A stretch of DNA of 64,000 nucleotides, from contig CAVSID010000002.1 of assembly GCA_963727915.1 (NCBI GenBank), positions 442,187-506,186 of the forward strand, given 5' to 3'. The translations under genes were made by a program, and so were the position numbers. Below are positions 56,045 through 64,000 of the stretch, piece by piece (positions within the stretch are counted from its first letter, which is position 1; every line of letters starts with the position of its first letter). Origin of the DNA: CAWAND01 sp963727915 (GTDB lineage: Bacteria > Chloroflexota > Anaerolineae > Anaerolineales > E44-bin32). Under the pieces are notes generated by a model. It was not told where the DNA came from, ran no database searches, and saw only the letters and a list, made by a program, of their open reading frames with translations.

Positions 56045-57407
56045 TCAGTCGCTCGGTGGCAGGCCGTGTTCGAAGGAAAAGTACATATCCCGGAAGGGTT
56101 GACGGAACTCGATCACGTCCTCCACGATCTGTTCCGGCGGTGTCTCCTCCACCAGCACGCGGGCGATGAAGTCGGCGACCGTCGCCATGTCGTCTTCCAC
56201 CATCCCCAGGCGGGTGGTCTCGATGGTGCCCATGCGCAGCCCGCCGGGACGGTCCCAATCCTCCGGCCGGTCGCCGGGGATGAGGTTCTTGTTGGCGATC
56301 ACGTTGGCCCGCTCGAGCCGCCGGGCGACCTCCAACCCGCCACCGAACTGGCGCACGTCGGCGATCACCTGGTGGGTCATCGTGTAGCCGCGGGAAGCGC
56401 CCAGCACGGGAACCCCGCGAGCCTCCAGCGCCGCGCCCAGCGCCTGCGCGTTGGCGACGATCTGGCGCATGTAGGCCTCACCGTAAGCGATGAACTCGGC
56501 CGCCGCCATGGCCAGGGCCGCCACCCGGTTGACCTGGTGGGTGGCGATCAGCACCGGGAAGATGGCTTCCGAGAAGCCGGCCGTGAGCGACGGATCGTCC
56601 CAGACGATGATCCCGCTCTGCGGACCGCTGAAGGTCTTGCCGGCCGATCCCGTCATCACCGCCGCGCCTTCGCGGAGGGGGTCCTGGAACAGCCCGGCGG
56701 CCACCAGGCCGAGCTGGTGGGCGCCGTCGAAATAGATATGACCGCCCCACTCCGCCACCACCTCGGCCATCTGGCGGATCGGGAAGGGGAAGAGCGTCAT
56801 GGTGGCCCCCAGGGAGACCACCCGCGGCCGCACCAAGGGCGCCGTCTTGCGGAACTGGTCGATGTCGACCGCCATCTCTTGAGGGTCGAAGGGGATGTCC
56901 ACGATGTGCAGACCCGCGCACGCCGGCCGGCCCATCCGGGCGGTTGCTCGAGTGCCCGCCGAACGGCTTGGGGATGCTCATGATCACGTCGCCCGGCTGG
57001 GTCAGCGCCGTATAGACCGTCAGGTTGCCGAGCATCCCCGAGAGCAGGCGATGGTCGGCGAAATCTGAATGGAAGGCGCGCTTCAGCAACTCCACGCACA
57101 GCGCTTCCAGCTCGTCGATGTAGCGCGTGCCGACGAACCAGCGGTTGCCCGGGCCGATGTGGCCCTCGGCCGCCCGGATGCCCACTTCGGCCGACAGCAG
57201 CGCCCGGACGGCTGGGCTGGTGGGGGCTTCCGGCGCCAGCAGGTTGACGCACTGATCGCCGCGCCAGGCCTGGTTGCGCTCGACCGCCTCCAGCACCGCC
57301 TGGCCCATGTCCTCCGCCGAGGCACAGGCGTCCAGGATCTGGCTGGCTTGCGCCAGCACCTGCGGATCGTGTCCCTCGGTGACCGGAAAGTCGTTCTCGT
57401 CGGGCAT
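56045..57407 (-). CDS. Serine hydroxymethyltransferase-like PLP enzyme (frame break)
   Basis: About 454 residues, fold type I PLP enzyme close to SHMT but divergent. ATG 57407 follows AGGAGAC. N-terminal part: LLAPEAPTSPAVRALLSAEV, GHIGPGNRWFVGTRYIDELE, ADHRLLSGMLGNLTVYTALT. The frame breaks near 56930. Then HIYFDGAHQLGLVAAG carries the PLP-binding Asp and His, and MTGSAGKTFSGPQSG the Schiff-base Lys, where SHMT usually has a Thr-rich T-H-K motif. The ending (GTIETTRLGMVEDDMATVAD) follows SHMT. Probably a specialised aldolase or transferase on a modified amino acid. A truncated copy lies 2.8 kb away. Confidence 0.7.
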
Positions 57408-57931
57408 GTTTCGTCTCCTTGGGTTGGGCGAAGAAGAGCGGCTTGGGTTTGGCGTTCACACTACCGCTCAGGGGACCAACTCGAGAGCATCGCCCGGGTC
57501 CGGCGCTCGTCCCGCTTGAGCCCATCCGGCGCGAATCGAGTATAGGCTTCGTTGCCAAAGGGTCAATCTCAGGTTTAACAAGGGTCCCGCGACCCTTCAA
57601 CCACCCAAAGCGCTGAATTGTCTGTTCACGCTGACGTACACCGCGGGCTCGCTTCGCCGCCGCCGATCCGAACAGACACGACTTCGGCAATCCAAGGGCG
57701 TTCAGTGCCATCGGTCTCATTCAGAGCTGACCGTGGGACAGAGATTATCCATGGTCCAAGGGTTGTCAGGGGGATCGAGGCCAACCGCACTGGGTGTTGC
57801 CCGCCGGCAGAATTGCCGCTACCATAGCCCAGTTGCCCGCGGGGAGAGCGGCCTCTCTAACCTTCCTTACAACCTGTGCCCATTTCAATCCCCACCTGAC
57901 GGCCTTTCCCAAGCCAAGGAGTGCTGCTGTC
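57408..57931. other. Divergent intergenic region, no gene seen
   Basis: About 520 bases between the SHMT-like gene (minus) and the membrane-anchored unknown (plus). The ~70 bases next to the SHMT-like start are also duplicated upstream of the truncated copy at 60168, so the SHMT promoter region was copied too. Confidence 0.4.
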
Positions 57932-59571
57932 ATGTTTCACGCGCCGACGGTTCTGTTTTCCGCGCACGCGCCCGATTCCCGGCTGGTTTTCCAGAAGACA
58001 ATCCAACCGTCCGGGGACGCCGACCCGGAACCACCCGGCCCCTCACCCGCCGGCGCTGGCACTGGTGGGTCCGGCTTGTTCAATTTCCTGCCCGGCGGAG
58101 GCTCTCCGATGTCCCCGCTCGTCTTGGTGATCGGGGGTGCGATCGCAGCCCTATTCCTCTGCATATGCCTCGCCGGTTTGCTCTACTGGCGCCTGCGCGG
58201 GTCACGCGCCGTGGCGGTCAACAACCCAGTCCCCACGGTGGGCACGCTGCCCACATTGGCCGCCACCCCGACGGCGATCCCGACCAACACGCCGTCGCCC
58301 GAGGATCTGCTCGAGTCAGCTACCTCCCGAGCGAGCGGTCTTCGGACGCCAGCTTCTGGACGCGGGCCTCCCGGCACGAGATCTACCAACGCTGGAGGAA
58401 GTTCATGCGCCTTGACCGCGAAAACGACGAGCTCTACAGCATGTCCGACCTCGAGGCGCAGCTCTTCAACGCCATGGTCGACATCAGCTCCTACTTCGCC
58501 GGCACCTTCGAGGTCAAGCCCCTCGAGCTCACGGGCCCACTGTGGGACAACGATCCATTTTTTGGTTGTAAGGCCAGGAAGGCGCACGCCGTGGCCTGCG
58601 CCCAGGATCATCTGCCAACCACCTCGGGCAACCTACTGATCGCCTCTATGCAGTTGGCCGAGCCTATTCCGGCGCCGTCGGCAGAACTCGGGCCGGATCA
58701 GCCACGCACCATCCCCACCGGCGACACGATGCTCATCTACGCCCTGGTGATCGACCGCGACGGGGATCCGTCCAACAACTTCACCGCCCAGCCACCGTAT
58801 GACTGGGACTACTTCCAGGGGTCGGACACGTGGTACGAGCTGCTCGGGGATCCGGAGTACGGTCTGTGGGAGCTGCACGCGACCGACGCTTCCCGCCGGC
58901 CCTTCCCCTCCACGGCGCGGGCCGTGGTCGAGGGCAACACGATCACCTTCATCCTCTCCGCCGATGAAATCGGCGATCCGAGCCAAGCCACCTTCCGCAT
59001 GTCGGCCTTCCTGACCGATGGGAGCTACGCTCCCGAAACCTCCACCGGCGACGTCACCGGCGCCAACCCCACAGAGCCGCTCCAGCCCTTCGACGACACC
59101 GGCCTGACCCTAGCCGGCCCGCAGGGGGGGCAGACCAGCGCCCCTAGGGGCAGCCCGACCGCCACCGAGGCGGCCGCGGCGACTTCTGAGGCGACGCCCA
59201 CCCAAATGGTGGATGTCGAGGCGCAAGCGCGAACGTTCATCGGCCAGTTCTCCCAAGCGCAGGAAATGCAGGATGTGGATTTTCTGGTGGACCATCTGGC
59301 CGAGGCCACGCTGGACCGCTACGGGGAGGGCCAATGCCGTTCGTACCTGGAAACCCACGCCGGCACGGCCACCCACCTCGAGGTCCAATCGCTGACCTAC
59401 CCGGAGGTCTTCAACTACAACACCGATGGGGTGACGACGACCATACCGGACTTGATCCTGGTCGACATCACGCTCCAGGCGCTGGGCACCCCCACGACCA
59501 GCAGCCTGCACCTGCTGATGGAAGATGGCCAAGTCAAGTGGTTCACTGATTGTGGGACACCGGTGAATTAG
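57932..59571 (+). CDS. Membrane-anchored protein of unknown function (frame break)
   Basis: About 545 residues. ATG 57932 follows AAGGAG. A Pro/Gly-rich cytosolic start is followed by one membrane helix (LVLVIGGAIAALFLCICLAG, about residues 55-80) and a Thr/Pro linker. The frame breaks near 58318. The extracellular part has a first domain (SRHEIYQRWRKFMRLDRE ... IPTGDTMLIYALVIDRDGDP), a Thr/Ala linker, and a second small domain (ARTFIGQFSQAQEMQDVDFL ... LHLLMEDGQVKWFTDCG) resembling NTF2-like folds. No catalytic motif recognised. It sits between the SHMT-like gene and its truncated copy. Confidence 0.55.
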
Positions 59572-59599
59572 AGCCGTGCCTGCCGGCGATGGTGATTGG

Positions 59600-60168
59600 C
59601 ATCAAGGGCCATTGAGGGTCTCGAAGCGAACGGAGTGACGGGCACCTGGCTAGGGGATTTGGGAGAGAAATCAATCGTATCTCCAGGCCAGGGCATCCCG
59701 GCTGGGCCAGTCGCCGCTGCCGGGAAGAACGTCAGGTTGGCCGAGAATCCCTGGAGCCTATGAAGCAGCGTCGCGTGGCTTCGGCGAGGACAAACCTCCG
59801 CAACTGGAAATCGGGCGAAATGCCGAACATGAAGCTGTCGAGAAGCTCCACGTGACGAGGGCTTCCAGGGATCATCAATGTGGCGCACTGCCAAGGAACC
59901 CAGCGGTTCGCCCGGCCCGATGTGGCCCTCGGCCGCCCGGATGCCCACTTCGGCCGACAGCAGGCTCGGACGGCGGGGCTGGTGGGGGCTTCCGGCGCCA
60001 GCAGGTTGACGCACTGATCGCCGCGCCAGGACTGGTTGCGCTCGACCGCCTCCAGGACGGCATGCCCCATGTCCTCTACCGAGGCACAGGCGTCCAGGAT
60101 CTGGCTGGCTTGCGCCAGCACCTGCGGATCGTGCCCCTCGGTGACCGGGAAGTCGTTCTCATCGGGCA
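59600..60168 (-). pseudogene. Truncated second copy of the SHMT-like gene
   Basis: The first ~80 codons (from MPDENDFPVTEGHDPQ at 60168) and ~70 bases upstream are almost identical to the gene at 56045-57407. The sequence then diverges and loses frame (near 59960) but can still be followed: VELLDSFMFGISPDF for VELLKRAFHSDF, and NLTFF with PGDTIDFSPK for NLTVY with PGDVIMSIPK. All of the PLP-lysine half is missing. A decayed duplicate rather than a working enzyme. Confidence 0.8.
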
Positions 60169-60367
60169 TGGTCCGTCTCCTTGTGCCTTGGCCCTGGAGG
60201 GCAGCGTGGGTCTGGCCTTCACAATACCATTCGAACGGCTGATTTCCGCGAATTGACTGAGCCTCGGACAGATTCCGATCGGGGCATTCAAGCATGGCGG
60301 AGCTTGAAACCGGCATTCCAAGAGCGATCAGCGGTTCCGTCTCCCGTAACCACTTGAAGTGATGAAT

Positions 60368-61196
60368 TCACTCCGCGAACACGTCCCTGAATGGCCCCAG
60401 CGTCCTGCGATCAGGCGACCAGTCGGTGATGGCGAACACGACCGCCGAGAACGCACCCGCGAATTCCCCCTCCAGGGCAGATCGGAAGTCTCGGGCCGTG
60501 CGCCGAGGATCGTTGCCGAAGGCGCCGCAGCCCCACGCGCCGAGGACCAGCGCTGAGTATCCGTAGGCCCTGGCAATCGCCAAGACACGCTGAATACGCT
60601 GCTGGAGAAGGTCGCCTGCCAGCGGCTGCCCTACATCGTAGGCGACCGGGGAAGCACACGTCATGAAGCTCAAGGCCCAGGGCTGTTCGAGGGCCGTACC
60701 GTCATCAGTTCGAAAGACTGGCACATCCGGCGACAAGATCGTCCAGTCGGTTGAGTCGTGGCTCGAGCGCGCCGAATGGGCTTCGTACATCGGATCGTCG
60801 ACCAGCGTTGCATACAAGGCACTCGAGCGGCACAGGACTTCTTCTTGGGCCCGGGCGCCGCCAAGGAACCCGCCTCCAGCGAAGACCCCGTTGGCGAAGT
60901 TGAGGGCCAACGGGTGCATGCCGGCTTTGACCAGTCTAAGGCCAGCAAGCGTGGTTTCGTTGGCCATTTGAACCCGGGTTTCGGCAAAGGTGTCGGAAGG
61001 ACTGCGTGGAAGATCGGCATCGGGCGGGATGCTGGTCTTGGCCCTGATAGCCCTACTCGACCTCCCTGCTCCAATCGACACGCTGCTCCCGGCCGATGGC
61101 GTAGGTCCCCTCCCTGGCAGCTCTCACGGCCGACATCCCGAGGGAAGCGCATTGCTCTCGGGGCAGCCTCAGCTCGTGTCGGCGGGCTTCAGCCAT
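60368..61196 (-). CDS. TIGR02452-type microbial poly(ADP-ribose) glycohydrolase (frame break)
   Basis: About 275 residues. ATG 61196 begins MAEARRHELRLPREQCASLG; the N-terminal helix region and REGTYAIGREQRVDW match the family start. The frame breaks near 61055. The macrodomain-fold core has the PARG signature: NFANGVFAGGGFLGGARAQE followed by E (Gly-Gly-Gly ... Gln-Glu-Glu), then CRSSALYATL. The end has VLGAWGCGAFGNDPRRTARDF, the phosphate-binding loop. It should cleave ADP-ribose polymers or esters. It is the last gene of a three-gene operon, 54 bases after the ADP-ribosylglycohydrolase-like gene. All catalytic residues of the family are present. Confidence 0.85.
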
Positions 61197-61250
61197 GTCG
61201 TCGGAGTTGATGCAAGGCAACAACCTGAGCAATGGTTCCCCTTTCCGGAC

Positions 61251-61992
61251 CTACGTGTCCAGATCGACGGCTAGTCGCTTGATCCGGTCTTCAACCCGCC
61301 GTTCTGGGCGAAGGGTCTCAGGAATGCTCGACGTGGCCCAACGGGCTCCACCCAGGGCACCTACTACCACTGGAGAATAGTTGGCCGGTCCCGCATAATC
61401 CAGCGCATTTGAAAGCGCGGTAGCAAACGAATCCAATCCGAAGGCAAAATGCATCGCAGCTTGCAGAACGTGAAGTGCGTAACCGTCAGGCCTCGGCAAG
61501 TCATCTGCGAGGAGGAGCCAAGTCGCCATCCGAGCCCCGCCTACGGATGTGGCCCAAGCCATCGAATCCACCCAAGACAAGCCTTTCACCAGAGCCCGGA
61601 GCAGCAAGGCACCAGCTGCTGCCACCTCCCCGGCGATGGGGTCATGGTGTGTGAGAGTACATCCGCCCTGACAGCGTCGGACAGATCATCGTCGGCAACG
61701 AATCCGGCAACGGCCAAGGGTGCACAGCGGTGGAGCGGATTGCAGCCTGCGGTTTGACTGCCGATCGAAGATGTATTTGCAGAACAGCCTCTCGATGCCC
61801 TAAGCCACTCTCCATGGCCTGGAACACCATCGCCACCGTGGGGCCCGAATCGCGACCATCGCGGACGCCACCATGCCGATATGCGTCGAGCACCTTGTCC
61901 GGATCGAAGCCGCGAGTGCTGACAAGGCACTCACCCAGAGCCAGCGCCATAGCCGTCGGCCCGCCGATACGGTCACCGGCAGCCAGCCCCAT
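61251..61992 (-). CDS. ADP-ribosylglycohydrolase-like protein with both metal motifs replaced (frame break)
   Basis: About 247 residues, ATG 61992. The ARH/DraG all-helical pattern is followed: GLAAGDRIGGPTAMALALGE, FDPDKVLDAYRHGGVRDGRD, PTVAMVFQAMESGLGHREAV, NPLHRCAPLAVAGF, then after a break near 61650 IAGEVAAAGALLLRALVKGL, SFATALSNALDYAGPANYSP, VVVGALGGARWATS. The canonical TDDT Mg site is replaced by GGPT, and the C-terminal GDxDT site by AGPANYSP. The intact paralogue at 36554 has both. It probably binds an ADP-ribose-like ligand without the usual dinuclear Mg chemistry, or uses a different mechanism. It starts 27 bases after the PARG-like stop. Confidence 0.7.
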
Positions 61993-62019
61993 CAGCGTGA
62001 TTGGGGCACAGTTACAGGG

Positions 62020-63369
62020 TCAACTTCGTTCACGGGAGACACCCTTCATGATGGCACACGACGAAATGCTTGGCTTCGATCTTGGAGGACGTTTCAACAA
62101 CGCCTCAATTGCCATCAGGTCGACCCCATGCATAGCCTTGGCGGGCGAGGTCCCCCAAAATCCTGGGCACATCATCCGTCTGCCCACGCAGCTTCTGATA
62201 GAAGGCGATGGCCCCATCGGCGGTCGCCGCACCAGCCTCGTCAAAGGCATGAAAGACCAGTTCAACGTCGGCCAGATCGGCCGCCAGGACCTGCAGGATG
62301 GTCATGAGGTACCGGTTGCCGCCAAAGGCACCGAGCCCCGGAAAATACTGTATGTACAGTCACGATGGAAGGTTTGGTTTCTGTGAGCTGGCTTGCTTCA
62401 CGTGCTGCCAGAAAGCCGCTGTAGGCCGTCGACAAGACGGATTGAATGTCTCTAAGCTGGTAGATTCCGCTTCCTCCCGAAGGCGCTGCTATGGCCAGGA
62501 TGTTGCTGAAGGTCGGAGGATGGAGTGCGTGGGTCGCAGCTCAATCTTCTCGACCGGCGCCCTTCCGAAGGCATTCCCGTACAGCCCGGACGGCCGCCCA
62601 TCTGACTTGTCAGGCGAGGTGTCAATCCAACAGCGGCGTTGAACGCCGGGAAACGGTAACGGGGGTGGGTCTGTCATCGTGGTCCACGGTGGTGGCGGAC
62701 AAGCCCATGGCCACAAGCGCCTCCCGCACCGAACCCAGCAAGGGATGCTCGGCGACCTGCAGCTCGTCCTGAGCCAACATGGACGCTTCCGTAGGCCACG
62801 AACAGGTCTCGGTCGGCGAAGTTCATGTGCCAGTCAATGCGCTCCGGATCCGCCGATGGGTCATAGTCAAACACACCGGGGAGCACCTTGACCTCGCGGA
62901 CCGCTTGGCGGCTTCAGGGAGAGATGCCGCCGGCCATCGTGCATAGACCATCTGGCCCTCAAACGGCGCACCGGTGGACGAGGCAATAATACACCGTCCG
63001 CTTGTTGGGGTCACGCCATGGGGGGGTGATCCGCCTGCAATGACGCCGCATCAAAAGTAACCTGATCCAGCGGCGTGAGGCCCATGGGTCGTCTCCAGTG
63101 ATGGACGCAGGGGGGCCGTTGAGCTGGCCGCGTCAACTGGCCAGGGACCAGGCCGGAATGGATCATGGCTTCGAAATCCAAATCTGTGAACGCCCCACCC
63201 ACCCTGACCCGCTTCCGCAGGACAGCGCTGAGTATGCATCGGAAGCGGCCTGGATCAGATCCATGTCCCGGATCGATGCCTCAGGCGTTGGCCCCGAGCT
63301 CTCGCAGGGCTGGTCGGCTTGATTTTGAAGGATCCAGCAGCGCCGATGGGAGCGTTCTGGATTGAGCAT
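62020..63369 (-). CDS. PARG-like (poly(ADP-ribose) glycohydrolase fold) protein (multiple frame breaks)
   Basis: About 450 residues if started at ATG 63369 (SD GAGGGG); ATG 63085 (SD GGAG) is the conservative alternative. Reassembled from at least five frame segments: AYSAVLRKRVRVGGAFTDLD, FEAMIHSGLVPGQ, MGLTPLDQVTFDA, APFEGQMVYARWPA, VLPGVFDYDPSADPERIDWH, MNFADRDLFVAYG, LLAQDELQVAEHPLLGSVRE, SNILAIAAPSGGSGIYQLRD, VHTVFSGLGAFGGNRYLMTI, LQVLAADLADVELVFHAFDE. The FAD/FAN segment, Gln-Asp-Glu where PARG has Gln-Glu-Glu, and GLGAFGGNRYL where PARG has GCGAFGGD, place it in or near the PARG family. It lacks the GGG loop. First gene of the ADP-ribose operon. Confidence 0.55.
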
Positions 63370-63428
63370 GTCGTCCCCTCGGTACACGTCATTCCTGCAA
63401 ACAAGGCGAGGGGGCTGGCGGCCTTCAT

Positions 63429-64000
63429 TCAGCCGGCGACCTGGTCGTCTTGGTGTCGTGCTCGCATCGCTGGGACACCGCTTGAAAAAATCCGATGGCG
63501 ACCAAGGACATCCCACCAGCAGCCCCAGCCGGGCCAGATAGGCAAGGGCGCGGATGGCCCCGCCGACCAGGGGGTCCGGTGCTAAAGGTGAGACTGTGAC
63601 TGAGCTTCTGGTCTGCTCTTTTGGCAAGCCACGTCTCCCCCTGCGGCGGTCAATCGGCACACCCTGAGCAGGGTTGGGAAGCCGGGAAAGGCGAAGCTAG
63701 CGCCGGTGTTAGGCCCGTGTACGCACGGGAAGGCATGCACTCGCTTATCGTAGAGCGTCGTGCCTGCAGAAATAAGGTTCCCGAAGTGTCCGCCGCCGGG
63801 CAAGATGCCCAGTCCGGGCTGGTCTGCGCAGGCGGCCCCAGCCTGACAGCTCCCCGCTGACGACGACGATATGGATGTTTGGCCTCCCAGGACGGCCCGG
63901 CGGCGGGGAGCAGATTGAGGTCGGGTCCGAACATGGTCTTGAGCTGGTAATCAAGGGCGACAAACATCAGGACCAACGAGCCCGCCGAAATCAGGGATGC
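63429..64000 (-). CDS. Partial unknown gene running off the window edge (several frame breaks)
   Basis: A minus-strand coding-like region entering from beyond 64000. Segments that read as protein: LVLMFVALDYQLKTMFGPDL and NLLPAAGPS, GLGILPGGGHFGNLISAGTT and LYDKRVHAFPCVHGPNTGAS, and a hydrophobic end GGAIRALAYLARLGLLVGMS and LVAIGFFQAVS with stop at 63429. The last part looks like a membrane helix. I do not recognise the family. It ends about 60 bases before the PARG-like start and could be the upstream member of the same operon. Confidence 0.35.

Noticed and set aside
60368..63369. DarTG-like or other ADP-ribosylation toxin-antitoxin system
   Set aside because: No ADP-ribosyltransferase (DarT or other) is visible in the window; the three genes all resemble hydrolases.
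1..64000. rRNA and tRNA genes
   Set aside because: No rRNA-conserved blocks or tRNA cloverleaf with GTTCNANNC were recognised by eye; a covariance-model scan would settle this.

Overview
The window is GC-rich bacterial DNA, most likely from a Chloroflexota (Anaerolineae-type) genome. The taxonomic call is inference. It rests on many lipoproteins and secreted proteins with Pro/Thr/Ser-rich linkers just after the lipobox, a secreted protein ending in a Tyr-Leu-Pro-Leu-Val type tail, a DUF3160 lipoprotein, and a generally Anaerolineae-like gene content. No rRNA, tRNA, CRISPR array, prophage or transposase was recognised. About half of the genes are split into two or more frames although the protein stays continuous across the break. 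I read these breaks mainly as single-base indels in the assembly, and each such gene is annotated as one unit with the approximate break given.

Layout. 1-7.6 kb: Ig/SH3-like secreted proteins, a pirin, a PHB-depolymerase-type esterase with a decayed copy of its own 3' end beside it, and a LysR regulator. 7.7-14.1 kb: one coupled minus-strand operon, arsR-tusA-mvhD-like-qmoA/hdrA-like-hdrA-small wHTH-qmoC-like-dsrE. It looks like a sulfur-trafficking and electron-transfer module linked to the membrane quinone pool, with no sat/apr/dsrAB in view. 14.3-27.2 kb: an XRE/DUF2975 pair, two signalling operons (NarX-like kinase with NarL-like regulator; receiver with HD-GYP phosphodiesterase), and secreted carbohydrate-active-looking proteins. 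27.7-32.7 kb: an HtrA-like protease, then a MoxR-DUF58-vWA-vWA operon. 32.9-42.6 kb: DUF362, SIMPL, cold-shock protein, UbiA prenyltransferase, ADP-ribosylglycohydrolase, receiver, ROK sugar kinase, and a MerR-VIT/vWA pair with an apparently leaderless promoter. 43-47 kb: a 2-kb tandem duplication of a GH5-like secreted glycosidase. 47-57.4 kb: a C39-like secreted peptidase, a TPR protein, a GIY-YIG nuclease inside a family of inverted-repeat elements, a DUF3160 lipoprotein, a secreted protein with 75-residue tandem repeats, and an SHMT-like enzyme. 57.9-60.2 kb: a membrane-anchored unknown and a truncated second SHMT-like copy. 60.3-63.4 kb: three consecutive ADP-ribose-hydrolase-fold genes (PARG-like, ADP-ribosylglycohydrolase-like, TIGR02452-type PARG) in one minus-strand operon.

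The strongest candidates for undescribed biology are the three-gene ADP-ribose hydrolase cassette (two members have altered catalytic or metal motifs), the GIY-YIG gene bracketed by 12-bp terminal inverted repeats with MITE-like relatives beside it, and the Qmo/Hdr-TusA-DsrE operon with its cysteine-less MvhD-like subunit.
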